Positions 1 through 6,485 are shown, numbered from the stretch's first letter. The stretch is DNA of 7,820 bases from an uncultured Eubacteriales bacterium (GCA_948762645.1 CAQBRY010000081.1:1-7820), one strand, 5' to 3'. Made by a program: numbers and translations. Notes: generated by a model not told the origin, from the sequence alone.

Positions 1-15
1 CTTAATGATATGATA

Positions 16-44
16 ATTATACCATAAATCCCACAAAATGTCTA
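16..44 (-). promoter_or_regulatory. Strong sigma-A-type promoter, leftward
   Basis: On the minus strand a -35 box TAGACA (39-44, five of six consensus bases) is followed after exactly 17 bases by a perfect TATAAT -10 box (16-21). The -10 is preceded by TGG, giving an extended -10 (TGn). It lies just past the operon terminator, so it should start the next leftward transcription unit, which begins beyond the window edge. The unit it drives cannot be seen. Confidence 0.7.
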
Positions 45-77
45 ATTATATCGAAGGGCGGAAAACATCGGAAATTA

Positions 78-115
78 TAAATAAAAAAGACTGCTAAACT
101 AAAGCATCAGTCTTT
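78..115 (-). terminator. Rho-independent terminator of the early operon
   Basis: Read on the minus strand, AAAGACTG (108-115) pairs with CAGTCTTT (86-93) around a 14-base loop, and a T-rich run (TTTTTTATTT) follows directly. The last gene's stop codon sits at the base of the stem. No other terminator is visible in the leftward unit, so this probably ends transcription of the whole early block. Confidence 0.8.
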
Positions 116-334
116 AAATTTAGTAATTTTAACTTTTTCAAGAGCAGCGATAATTACAGAATTTAGGTTTAGATCCTTTAATTCTGCTTGATAAAAAATT
201 TTTTCATTACGATTTTTTCTTAAAATGCAGCCAGATAAAATATACTCGTTCAAGCTGTTGCCATAAACATTCATTTGACCACTGTCATAATAAACTGCTT
301 TGTTTAGAAATGATTTTACTTGTTTTAGCTCTAT
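107..334 (-). CDS. Small conserved phage protein, start disrupted or non-standard
   Basis: This 75-codon open frame has no ATG, GTG or TTG at its expected beginning. It reads IELKQVKSFLNKAVYYDSG near the N-terminus and SGCILRKNRNEKIFYQAELK in the middle. From memory the second part resembles a family of about 70-residue phage proteins of unknown function that carry a conserved FYQAEL(Q/K)D stretch. The expected start would be ATG-AAA-ATA, but an ATG at 339-341 is followed by five A's instead of four, which puts it out of frame. Either a one-base insertion broke the gene, or translation starts at the internal ATG (272-274), giving 55 residues. The frame's first codon is ATA (332-334), which is not an accepted usual start. 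It overlaps the end of the upstream small membrane gene and stops inside the terminator stem. The coding signal is convincing, the start is not, and no function can be assigned. Confidence 0.5.
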   Translation of the reverse strand: MELKQVKSFLNKAVYYDSGQMNVYGNSLNEYILSGCILRKNRNEKIFYQAELKDLNLNSVIIAALEKVKITKFKD

Positions 335-483
335 TTTTCATCATCCTCTGTATCTTTTGCGTACACCAAGTCATCAATAATTCCGTAAATCATTTCCGAT
401 ATAGTATTTATAAGTTCTTTCCCAATACTAAAACCCACTCCAGCGGTAATTCCAAATAATATTATGATCCAAAGATTTTCCAT
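331..483 (-). CDS. Small single-pass membrane protein (50 aa)
   Basis: The frame opens with ATG at 481-483 and stops with TAG at 331-333, encoding 50 residues. The N-terminus (ENLWIIILFGITAGVGFSIG) is one hydrophobic segment, followed by an amphipathic stretch and a very acidic tail ending DTEDDEK. This suggests a short membrane-anchored protein with its charged tail in the cytoplasm. An in-frame stop lies four codons before the ATG, so this is the first possible start. The ribosome binding site is poor (GAAGAA). The gene is separated from the helicase gene by 123 bases containing two palindromes. I do not recognise the family; small membrane proteins of this kind are common and unassigned in phage early regions. 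Its stop codon lies in the A-run that disrupts the following gene. Confidence 0.55.
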   Translation of the reverse strand: MENLWIIILFGITAGVGFSIGKELINTISEMIYGIIDDLVYAKDTEDDEK

Positions 484-497
484 GATGTTCTTCGGTC

Positions 498-552
498 AGA
501 AATATTGTCGCATAGCCTCGCACAGTCGTGCTTTGCTCTGCTCTGTATTTCT
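498..552. repeat. GC-rich palindromic element, unit 1
   Basis: AGAAATA (498-504) is the inverse complement of TATTTCT (546-552). Inside, GCAC (520-523) pairs with GTGC (528-531) around a 4-base loop, and AGC/GCT and GC/GC pairs extend the stem with internal loops. The middle is much richer in G+C than the flanking genes. It lies in the gap between the helicase gene and the next small gene. No reading frame or known element is recognised. Confidence 0.45.
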
Positions 553-556
553 TCCT

Positions 557-604
557 GTTCAAAGTATGCCTTCATTGTCCACCGGACACGGCATTACTTT
601 GAAC
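557..604. repeat. Long hairpin just after the helicase stop codon, unit 2
   Basis: GTTCAAAGTATGCC (557-570) pairs with GGCATTACTTTGAAC (590-604) with a single bulged base. A second perfect stem, TGTCC-ACC-GGACA, lies at the centre (576-588). The helicase stop codon is at 607-609. On the minus strand the hairpin is followed by AGGAAGAAATAC, not by a T-run, so it is not a standard intrinsic terminator. It could be an RNA-stabilising or processing hairpin, or part of a palindromic repeat with the adjacent unit. Confidence 0.65.
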
Positions 605-606
605 CC

Positions 607-1941
607 TCAAAATGATTTTTTATAGATTTTATTTCGCCAGTCTGCATCAAGATTGCTATCTTCTTTATACCTTTCCTCAATCTGCGTAAACTGCATTTTT
701 TCGCCGTTAAAGTTTAAAAGCGTGACACCTGTGACGCCTCTGCGATTGAGAGCGACATCAATTCCAACAGTTTTAAAATTTTCATGTTTTTTCACGCACC
801 ACATCAGCATTAATTTATTGCAATTTTGTTCAAGTTCCCCGGAATCACGCAGTTCTGACGATGTCGGGCGGGTATTTTCATTAGACACACGGTTAAGCTG
901 TGAAAGACACAAAATCGGAACATTTAAGTCAGTAGCAAGTTTTTTAAGCTCACGGCTTATCGCTCCGATTTCTTGATTTCTGTTATCATGTTTTGAATTT
1001 GACTTCATTAATTGCAGGTAGTCAATGATAATTAATCCCAAATCCTTAATCATACGGCAATTTAGCCTAATATTTCGCACTGTAATGCCGGCAGAATCAT
1101 TCACAATGATATTATTTTTTTGCTCTTGCACCGTATTTTTAAGTTTTTCGATTTCATGTGGCAGAAGTGAGTTATCAATTAATTTATTCATGGAAATTCC
1201 GGCTTGTCCAGATAAAATCCTTTCGCAAAGTTCTTCTCCGAGCATTTCTTGACTATAAAACACAACTTTTTTACCGGTTTCAGACACATTTTGCGCGATC
1301 GAAATAGCAAAAGCCGTTTTTCCGACCTTCGGACGTGACGCAAGAATTATCAAGTTCCCTCCGGACATTCCTTTTAAAATTTTATCTATTTTGGAGTATC
1401 CGGTATCGCATCTGTTTTCAATTTTTTCGATTTTGCCCGAATAATAATCAATTAAATTCCCGGAAATTTCGCTTAAACATCGTAAATTTTTATCGCGTGT
1501 TTGTGAAATTATGTGCGACAACTTATCGATCAAAGCCTCCGCTTCCTGTACGGGATTTTCAGTGTCGATCCCGTCTGACAGCGTGCTCAAAAGACTTTCT
1601 TCCAATCTTTTTGCCAAGGCTGATTTATGAACTATATCAGCGTAATATTCAATATTTCTGATACAGGGAGTAGTCTCACAGCACAGCAGTAATAGCTTTT
1701 TGAGGTCATCCTGCGTGAAAAATTTTTCGTTTGAAAGTTCATCCATTACAGTCACAAAATCTATGGATTTTCCTAAATCCGACAATTTTAAGATGGATTT
1801 GTAAATTTTCCCTAAATCCGAGTATGAAAAATCTTCAACCGAAATTTTGTCTACTATCTTTGCAAGGGATTTCTCATCAAGTAGTATCGCCCCGATTATA
1901 GACATTTCGGCTTCTTCGGGGACTAAACTGTTAATCTGCAT
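607..1941 (-). CDS. dnaB: Replicative DNA helicase, DnaB family
   Basis: This 444-residue protein has the full DnaB layout and should act as the hexameric 5'-3' helicase that unwinds DNA at the phage replication fork. The N-terminal domain (about 5-105) begins PEEAEMSIIGAILLDEKSL, and a linker leads to the RecA-like ATPase domain (about 175-430). Visible motifs are Walker A ASRPKVGKTA (201-210), Walker B LIIIDYLQL (303-311), the LSQLNR motif (346-351), and RDSGELEQN (365-373), which corresponds to the usual RDSGxIEQDAD but lacks its last acidic pair. Length is close to the E. coli protein (about 470). The ATG start has a strong AAAGGAGGT site ten bases upstream. It follows the DnaD-like gene by 22 bases, which fits a loader-helicase pair. 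It could be host dnaB by similarity alone, but the context makes it the phage's own copy. Confidence 0.95.
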   Translation of the reverse strand: MQINSLVPEEAEMSIIGAILLDEKSLAKIVDKISVEDFSYSDLGKIYKSILKLSDLGKSIDFVTVMDELSNEKFFTQDDLKKLLLLCCETTPCIRNIEYYADIVHKSALAKRLEESLLSTLSDGIDTENPVQEAEALIDKLSHIISQTRDKNLRCLSEISGNLIDYYSGKIEKIENRCDTGYSKIDKILKGMSGGNLIILASRPKVGKTAFAISIAQNVSETGKKVVFYSQEMLGEELCERILSGQAGISMNKLIDNSLLPHEIEKLKNTVQEQKNNIIVNDSAGITVRNIRLNCRMIKDLGLIIIDYLQLMKSNSKHDNRNQEIGAISRELKKLATDLNVPILCLSQLNRVSNENTRPTSSELRDSGELEQNCNKLMLMWCVKKHENFKTVGIDVALNRRGVTGVTLLNFNGEKMQFTQIEERYKEDSNLDADWRNKIYKKSF

Positions 1942-1963
1942 TCCAAATCAAACCTCCTTTCGG

Positions 1964-2935
1964 CTAGGAAATGAAATTAATATTTTTAATGAAACTTTTT
2001 GCATCAACGATGATTTTTCGCCATTTATCAGAATTTTTAATCCCATTTATCGCGTAAAAAATCCTGTCCTCACGATCTCTTGTGCGTTCAACAGACAGGT
2101 ATTTTTCAATTTCTATCGTCCAGGCTTTTATTAGCTTTTGCGTATCGGGAGCCCGCGTGAACTGTACGTTTTTAAGCGTTTCGTAGAGTTCTATGGCGAG
2201 TATCCTGGATACGCTGTTTTCTGACAAATCAACGATTTCTTGTTGGTTGATTTCGTTTTCCCAACCTCTCGCATTAAGCCACGTTGCCGGATATGGGATA
2301 TATCTTCCGTTTTCTTTTTGCCAATCAAGTGTAGATTTTTGCTGGTTTAAACTCTCAATCATCGTGTCAACCAGCTCGCTTGGCGGTTTGTGAGTTTGAA
2401 ACCATTTGAGTGCGTTGCCACGGCTTTTTTTCTTAGGGTAAGCTTTGTAGAAACGCTCGAATCTCTGTTGAATATTTTCACTTCGTTTTAAATTTTCTTT
2501 TGGCACACAATTTTGAGCGTATATATTTTCTATATTATTTTCTCTATTGTATTCTATCTTTAACGTTTCTGTGGGGAGGTCATTATCGTATTTGTGGGGA
2601 GGGGAATTACACATTTGAGGGGAGGTATTATCAATTGTGTTTGGGATAATATTCCAATTTATTTTTAAAATTCTTTGCTCGACTTGTTTAGTATTTTGCT
2701 TGTATTTTAATTGTGAAACTAAATACCCTTCCTTAGTAAGTTTACTTATAATTCTTGAAACACTTTCTTTTGTTATTTTCAATATCTTTGAGAAATGCTC
2801 GTTATTTGCATAACAATTGTTTGGATTTGAAAGCATTGCAATCTCCGACAGCATAATTTTTTCAGTCCAAGTTAAGTTTTGAAGATCACATATTTCTTTC
2901 GGTAGCCAAATGCCTTTAAATTCCTGTGTTTGCAT
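1964..2935 (-). CDS. DnaD-like phage replication initiation protein
   Basis: This 323-residue protein probably binds the phage origin and recruits the helicase encoded next to it. The N-terminus (about 1-97) looks like a winged helix of the phage replisome-organiser or HTH_36 kind, with recognition region around 45-72 (NEHFSKILKITKESVSRIIS). A low-complexity linker follows (about 98-155). The middle domain (about 157-230) carries RFERFYKAYPKKKSRG and YIPYPATWLNARGWENE, a pattern frequent in phage replication proteins. The C-terminal part (about 240-323) has the shape LAIELYETL...WTIEIEKYL...DKWRKII seen at the end of the same family. A strong AGGAGGGA site precedes the ATG and overlaps the ssb stop codon. 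The linker DNA contains three 23-bp iterons, so this gene probably contains the replication origin, as lambda O does. The function is inferred from architecture and neighbours. Confidence 0.8.
   Translation of the reverse strand: MQTQEFKGIWLPKEICDLQNLTWTEKIMLSEIAMLSNPNNCYANNEHFSKILKITKESVSRIISKLTKEGYLVSQLKYKQNTKQVEQRILKINWNIIPNTIDNTSPQMCNSPPHKYDNDLPTETLKIEYNRENNIENIYAQNCVPKENLKRSENIQQRFERFYKAYPKKKSRGNALKWFQTHKPPSELVDTMIESLNQQKSTLDWQKENGRYIPYPATWLNARGWENEINQQEIVDLSENSVSRILAIELYETLKNVQFTRAPDTQKLIKAWTIEIEKYLSVERTRDREDRIFYAINGIKNSDKWRKIIVDAKSFIKNINFIS
2520..2625. other. Candidate phage replication origin: iterons plus AT-rich tract
   Basis: On the plus strand three copies of T-G-(T/A)-GGGGAGG start at 2570, 2593 and 2616, an exact 23-bp period, about two helical turns. 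The first two core decamers are identical and the third differs at one base. A much weaker match (GTTTGGGATA) lies at the next expected position, 2639. Immediately beside the array, 2520-2563 has only 6 G/C bases in 44 (14%), fitting a DNA-unwinding element. It lies within the linker-coding part of the DnaD-like gene. Since 23 is not a multiple of three, the repeats are read in different frames, so DNA and not peptide repetition seems to be conserved. Confidence 0.6.
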
Positions 2936-2947
2936 ATCGTCTCCCTC

Positions 2948-3391
2948 CTAAAAAGGTAAATCTTCATCAGTTTTTTCAATTTCTTCAAAATTCTTGTCTT
3001 TGATATTAAAAATCTCCCGAACGGTAAAACCTTTATAAGTTTTATTATCTTTTGTGTTTGAATAAAATTTTCCGATTATAAATATTTCATCTTGTTCGTG
3101 ATATAACTTTAAAATTTTACTTCCCAAATCTCCAAAGGCTGTGCAGTCGGCATAAGTCGGAGCTCGCCACACTCCCGTTGGTCGTATGGTGTCCCCCTCC
3201 GGGCTGGCGCTACGCTGCCACTTATCTGTATCTTTATTTTTACCGTTACTAAGTTGTATCGTAAAACGTACGGTCTCTCCGAAGGAGCGAGGTTCTTTAC
3301 ATAATCTACCTCTTAAAATAACTGTATTTACGGACAAATTTCTTTCATAAATAATTTTATCTTCTTCAAATATTTTTAACGTTCTTTGCAT
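2948..3391 (-). CDS. ssb: Single-stranded DNA-binding protein with an internal insertion
   Basis: This 147-residue OB-fold protein should coat single-stranded DNA during phage replication and recombination. Recognisable parts are VNTVILRGRLCKEP (21-34), FTIQLSNG (43-50), DCTAFGDLGSKI (82-93), FIIGKFY (104-110), and the acidic tip DEDLPF, which in this family recruits partner proteins. Two things are odd. Residues 59-79 (QRSASPEGDTIRPTGVWRAP plus T) have no place in a normal SSB: they fall between Trp58 and the strand ADCTAFG and are encoded by a 68% GC palindrome. Also, about 20 residues precede the usual N-terminus; the codon where MNTVIL would start is GTA, so the upstream ATG (3391), with AAGGAAGGA before it, is the likely start. 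It sits 23 bases after recT and its stop overlaps the next gene's ribosome binding site. The family call is secure; whether this version still functions is unknown. Confidence 0.9.
   Translation of the reverse strand: MQRTLKIFEEDKIIYERNLSVNTVILRGRLCKEPRSFGETVRFTIQLSNGKNKDTDKWQRSASPEGDTIRPTGVWRAPTYADCTAFGDLGSKILKLYHEQDEIFIIGKFYSNTKDNKTYKGFTVREIFNIKDKNFEEIEKTDEDLPF
3152..3225. repeat. In-frame GC-rich palindromic element inside ssb
   Basis: The ends ATAAGT (3152-3157) and ACTTAT (3220-3225) are inverted copies. Further inward, GG/CC, AGC/GCT, GCCA (3166-3169)/TGGC (3205-3208) and CCCG (3174-3177)/CGGG (3200-3203) pair in order, giving about 19 base pairs around a 22-base loop. The 63 bases at 3155-3217 are 43 G/C (68%) in an A+T-rich gene. 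They contain no stop in the ssb frame and add exactly 21 codons. I do not recognise the element as a named family. Confidence 0.65.
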
Positions 3392-3414
3392 CAGTTTTAT
3401 CCTTCCTTATAAAT

Positions 3415-4302
3415 CTAATTTTCGACAATGGTTTTTAATGTTTCCATATCGTGCGAAGTCAGCTTATTAAGGCTTTCTATTCCCATTGTTTCAAGTGCTT
3501 TTGTAACTTTATCTGCACCGTATTTTTCTAACAGTTCTTTTTGTTTCTCACCGGGAAGAGTCTCGATTGATTCGGAATTATCAATATAATTTATGTTTTC
3601 TTCTCCGGTCTCAAGGTCGATATTTAATTTTGCTTGATCTGAAACGACAGCTTTTTGCATATCTGTGGACATAATCCCATATTTTGAAATTAATGCCTTT
3701 AAGACTGTTTTTTCGGCCATTTTTTCAAACTGCGAAGCCCATATAGCATCATTTTTATTGCCTGTTTTCTTATATTTCCGATAGCTTTGTGAATATCTTG
3801 TAGCGTGATTTTCTACATCTTGATTAGTCCAAAAAATCACTTTTTTAAAGCCATTTACAAGTTCTAAACCTGCCATATATCCAATAATTTCTTTATTTGC
3901 ACGTTCGTCATCCGGCAACCACTTTATTTCCGGGTCTCCTACAAAATTTCGCCCTAAAAATTCACCGTCTCGCACGTCACGGGAACCGATAAATTTATAT
4001 TGTCCTGTGCGAAGTGCCAGCTGAATGTAGCCTTTTGCCCCTATTTGAAATGTTGCTATATTTTTCATTGGGACAGCCCAAGCAAAGCCTAAATTCGGGT
4101 CGAAAGGCAGCTCCATAGAGGTTGCTTTCAGAGCGCACGCCAAAAGTGAGTTCCTATCGCAGTTTTTTAAAGCCTCCGAACTTCCGGCCAGACTTGTTAA
4201 ACTCGTGATAAATTGTCCTGTACGTTCTCCTAAGACCCCCTTTAAGTATTTTTTAGTGCTGTCATTTGATAGATATACGGACATTGCTGCTTGATTTGCC
4301 AT
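3415..4302 (-). CDS. recT: RecT family single-strand annealing protein
   Basis: RecT proteins bind single strands and promote annealing and strand exchange in phage recombination. The 295-residue protein matches the family in length and has its core: SLLACALKATSMELPFDPN (52-70), AWAVPMKNIATFQIGAKGYI (74-93), LALRTGQYKFI (95-105) and AEKTVLKALISKYG (196-209). The C-terminal 60 residues are a variable acidic tail, as is usual. A start at 4317 would add five residues, but the ATG at 4302 is preferred: GGAGGA lies eight bases before it and it begins MANQAAMSVYLS. That ribosome binding site is made from the last codons of the methyltransferase gene, and the two genes are one base apart, so they are probably translationally coupled. 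SSB downstream and the nuclease upstream complete a recombination module. Confidence 0.95.
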   Translation of the reverse strand: MANQAAMSVYLSNDSTKKYLKGVLGERTGQFITSLTSLAGSSEALKNCDRNSLLACALKATSMELPFDPNLGFAWAVPMKNIATFQIGAKGYIQLALRTGQYKFIGSRDVRDGEFLGRNFVGDPEIKWLPDDERANKEIIGYMAGLELVNGFKKVIFWTNQDVENHATRYSQSYRKYKKTGNKNDAIWASQFEKMAEKTVLKALISKYGIMSTDMQKAVVSDQAKLNIDLETGEENINYIDNSESIETLPGEKQKELLEKYGADKVTKALETMGIESLNKLTSHDMETLKTIVEN

Positions 4303-4303
4303 T

Positions 4304-5257
4304 TTAAATTCCTCCATTTTTTATTCGTCCTTCTGCTAATTTACAATAATTTTCATTTAAATCTATACCTATATAATTTCTATTTAGCTGTTTTGAGACA
4401 ACACCAACAGTTCCGCTACCCAAAAAAGGGTCAAGAACAACGCCATTTTCAGGGCATCCTGCTAAAACACATGGTTTTACGAGTTCTGTTGGAAATGTAG
4501 CAAAGTGTATCCCTCTGTATCCTTTAGTGGGGATAGTCCACACATCACGTTTGTTTCTAAAGCCTGTAAATGTTTTGAAGCCCTGACTATTAGAATGTTT
4601 ACTTGGTCTACCACTACCGATAACTTCTTTATTGCCGGTATTAAATTGAGATTTATATCTAGCCTCACTTTCTGATTTTGCCTTTTCTTTTATGGCATCA
4701 GAATTAAAGTAATATTTCTTTGCTTTGGAAAATAAAAAAATGTATTCATGGCTTTTAGTACACCTATCTTTCACGCTTTCCGGCATAGGGTTCGGTTTTG
4801 CCCAAATAATATCCTGTCTCAGATAAAATCCAAGGTTATTTCTTAATTTTAAGGCAATAGTCCAAGGAATCCCCATTAAATCTTTTGGTTTAAGATTATA
4901 TAGCTTTAAATTAATGTTTTGATTTTTATTTTTATTTAAGTAACTACCGATATTATTTAATTGAATTAAAGACTTTGTTTTATGGTAAACGGCATCTCTT
5001 GAACAATAAGAATAGGTATCTCCTAAATTTAGCCAAAACGTACCATCTTTTTTCAGAACTCTATAAACTTCAGAAAAAACATTTAAAAGTCTTTCGATGT
5101 ATTCGCCAACTGTTTTTTCTACTCCAATTTGTTGCGGGTTGCTATAATCACGCAAAGCATAATACGGAGGTGATGTTACACAACAGTCTATACTTTCATC
5201 AGGAAAATCTTTTAAAACTTGTAACGCATCTCCACAGTAAATATGATTTATTTTCAT
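4304..5257 (-). CDS. DNA methyltransferase, beta class (N6-adenine or N4-cytosine)
   Basis: This 317-residue enzyme should transfer methyl groups from S-adenosylmethionine to an amino group of a DNA base. The catalytic motif TSPPY (28-32) comes before the cofactor motif DPFLGSGT (276-283), the order that defines the beta class (Pfam N6_N4_Mtase). Other family marks are WLNLGDTYS (75-83), WAKPNPMPES (152-161) and RDVWTIP (237-243); the region 180-235 may hold target recognition. TSPPY is most often seen in N4-cytosine enzymes, but the base cannot be settled from sequence. No restriction endonuclease is nearby, so it is probably an orphan enzyme protecting or marking phage DNA. The start chosen is ATG at 5257, which overlaps the upstream stop (TGATG); GTG at 5260 would add one residue. 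It is inserted between the nuclease/coiled-coil genes and recT. Confidence 0.92.
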   Translation of the reverse strand: MKINHIYCGDALQVLKDFPDESIDCCVTSPPYYALRDYSNPQQIGVEKTVGEYIERLLNVFSEVYRVLKKDGTFWLNLGDTYSYCSRDAVYHKTKSLIQLNNIGSYLNKNKNQNINLKLYNLKPKDLMGIPWTIALKLRNNLGFYLRQDIIWAKPNPMPESVKDRCTKSHEYIFLFSKAKKYYFNSDAIKEKAKSESEARYKSQFNTGNKEVIGSGRPSKHSNSQGFKTFTGFRNKRDVWTIPTKGYRGIHFATFPTELVKPCVLAGCPENGVVLDPFLGSGTVGVVSKQLNRNYIGIDLNENYCKLAEGRIKNGGI

Positions 5258-5910
5258 CACCTTATTACCACACTTTCATCTTGATAAAATTCCATACCCG
5301 GAATTTTTACGTTTGGATTTTCTTTTCTGATTTCTAGTAATTTTTTTATATTTATCTTTCGGATTTCAACCCCATTAAAGAAGCAAGGTACTAATTTATT
5401 ATCAGTAACCTTGCACTTCCAGCGTTTTTGCGTTGTTATTTTATTTTCTTTTGCAAATAAATCGAAAGTTAAATTTATCCGTTTGAATTTTTTAGATTCA
5501 GATAGTTTGATTTCAGCTTGTCCAGGGTCCCCTTGCTTTTGTAGTTCAGAAACTTCGGCTAATATGCTTTTGAGTTGACTTTTTCTATTATTTTCAGCTT
5601 GATCCAGTAATTCTTTTTGCTTTTTTTCTTGTATTTGCTTATAGCTTAAAACTTTATCTTTTAAAAGTTTTTCAGAATTTTCGCAAATTTCCAGCATTTC
5701 TTTTTCTTTATTAGATATTGCTTGATATGCTTTTTTAGCCGACTCTTTAGTGTTTTTCCAGTATTCTATAATCCTCTCTTTTTGTTTTCTGATAGCCTTT
5801 ATGACTTCAAAGGTGAATTTTAAGCTTTCATCATCACATATCACTATGTTATCTGAAACTTCTTCGATATTTAAAGATTGTTTTTGTAATTCAATTTCAT
5901 TCATTTTCAT
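5257..5910 (-). CDS. Coiled-coil phage protein of the recombination module
   Basis: The 217-residue protein has a long lysine- and glutamate-rich helical region (about 35-145) predicted by eye to be coiled coil. Its C-terminal domain (about 163-217) contains RWKCKVTDNKLVP and IPGMEFYQDESVVIR. From memory this C-terminus resembles proteins beside recT and nuclease genes in many Firmicutes phages, with endings like IPGLxxYxDxxxxxR; their function is not established. The position between a RecB-like nuclease and RecT suggests an accessory role in end processing or strand annealing, which is inference from context. The first ATG (5910) overlaps the upstream stop as ATGA, but GAGG lies seven bases before the second ATG (5904), so the protein may start two residues later. 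The end overlaps the methyltransferase start. Confidence 0.75.
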   Translation of the reverse strand: MKMNEIELQKQSLNIEEVSDNIVICDDESLKFTFEVIKAIRKQKERIIEYWKNTKESAKKAYQAISNKEKEMLEICENSEKLLKDKVLSYKQIQEKKQKELLDQAENNRKSQLKSILAEVSELQKQGDPGQAEIKLSESKKFKRINLTFDLFAKENKITTQKRWKCKVTDNKLVPCFFNGVEIRKINIKKLLEIRKENPNVKIPGMEFYQDESVVIR

Positions 5911-6485
5911 ACCTCAAACCTGTAAATTTCCAAGCAAGATAAAAAGATGAGAAAATTATCTTTTAATCTGTGAAGCAGATATTTCCCATCTTTAAATATT
6001 TGCAAAATATAAATGTCTGATACTGTTTTCTCTGGGCACTGACTCTCAAATCCAGCTTTATATGCGGAAAGTTGCACGCTCCAATCTCCTAAATGTGCAT
6101 TACTTGTAGTTTTCAAATCACAAATTACAATGCCCTTTTCGGTTTGATAGATTTCATCAATTGTCATGCCGTAAAGCAAAGCTTTGTGATATGTTTTAAA
6201 CTCCGAGTTTAAAAGTTTCCAATCAGGATTATCGCTCCTAAACTTTTTATAAGCATCAACATATCCGATTATATCTTCATCAAACTTATTTAGATTATAT
6301 TTCGACATAAATTCTATTGCTCGATGTACTCTCGTTCCTTTATCAGAGGCAATTTCAATTATACTTTCGTTTATATTTTTATAAATTCTATCGTGTAGAG
6401 GTTTTATAATTTCAGAGACAGAAGGGATAGGAAATCCGTCTAAAAAGTATTGATGATTTTTTTCATTGAATGTTAGCGTGGGCAT
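5907..6485 (-). CDS. PD-(D/E)XK nuclease, RecB/Cas4-like
   Basis: This 192-residue protein looks like a one-domain metal-dependent DNA nuclease of the RecB/Cas4 fold. Its signature runs in order: GTRVHRAIEF with His54, SEF with Glu95, GMTIDEIY with Asp110, CDLKT with Asp123 and Lys125, then QLSAY (138-142), the QxxxY motif of RecB-type nucleases. In phages such nucleases beside RecT supply the single-strand tails that RecT anneals, so this is probably the functional stand-in for RecE or YqaJ exonuclease; that pairing is inferred. An upstream ATG at 6512 would add nine residues but has no ribosome binding site, whereas ATG 6485 has GGAG eight bases before it and gives the common start MPTLTFNEKNHQYFLDG. 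It overlaps the winged-helix gene by 23 bases and the coiled-coil gene by four (ATGA). Confidence 0.85.
   Translation of the reverse strand: MPTLTFNEKNHQYFLDGFPIPSVSEIIKPLHDRIYKNINESIIEIASDKGTRVHRAIEFMSKYNLNKFDEDIIGYVDAYKKFRSDNPDWKLLNSEFKTYHKALLYGMTIDEIYQTEKGIVICDLKTTSNAHLGDWSVQLSAYKAGFESQCPEKTVSDIYILQIFKDGKYLLHRLKDNFLIFLSCLEIYRFEV

Noticed and set aside
557..604. Intrinsic terminator directly after the helicase gene
   Set aside because: The hairpin is strong, but no T-run follows it on either strand, and operon genes continue beyond it.
653..1661. Plus-strand open frames opposite the helicase gene (653-976, 1025-1252, 1335-1661)
   Set aside because: They are antisense to a fully motif-bearing DnaB gene, lack ribosome binding sites and encode cysteine- and serine-rich peptides typical of reverse frames.
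2570..2625. Proline-rich peptide repeat in the DnaD-like linker
   Set aside because: The DNA period is 23 bp, so each copy is read in a different frame and gives different residues. The repetition is at the DNA level.
2570..2625. CRISPR-like array
   Set aside because: Only three 10-bp G-rich cores with short, non-spacer-like intervals lie inside a coding gene, and there are no cas genes.
4291..5337. Open frames overlapping the methyltransferase gene (plus 4291-4500, plus 4975-5337, minus 4477-4668)
   Set aside because: They are contained in or antisense to the methyltransferase frame, whose catalytic and cofactor motifs are both intact.
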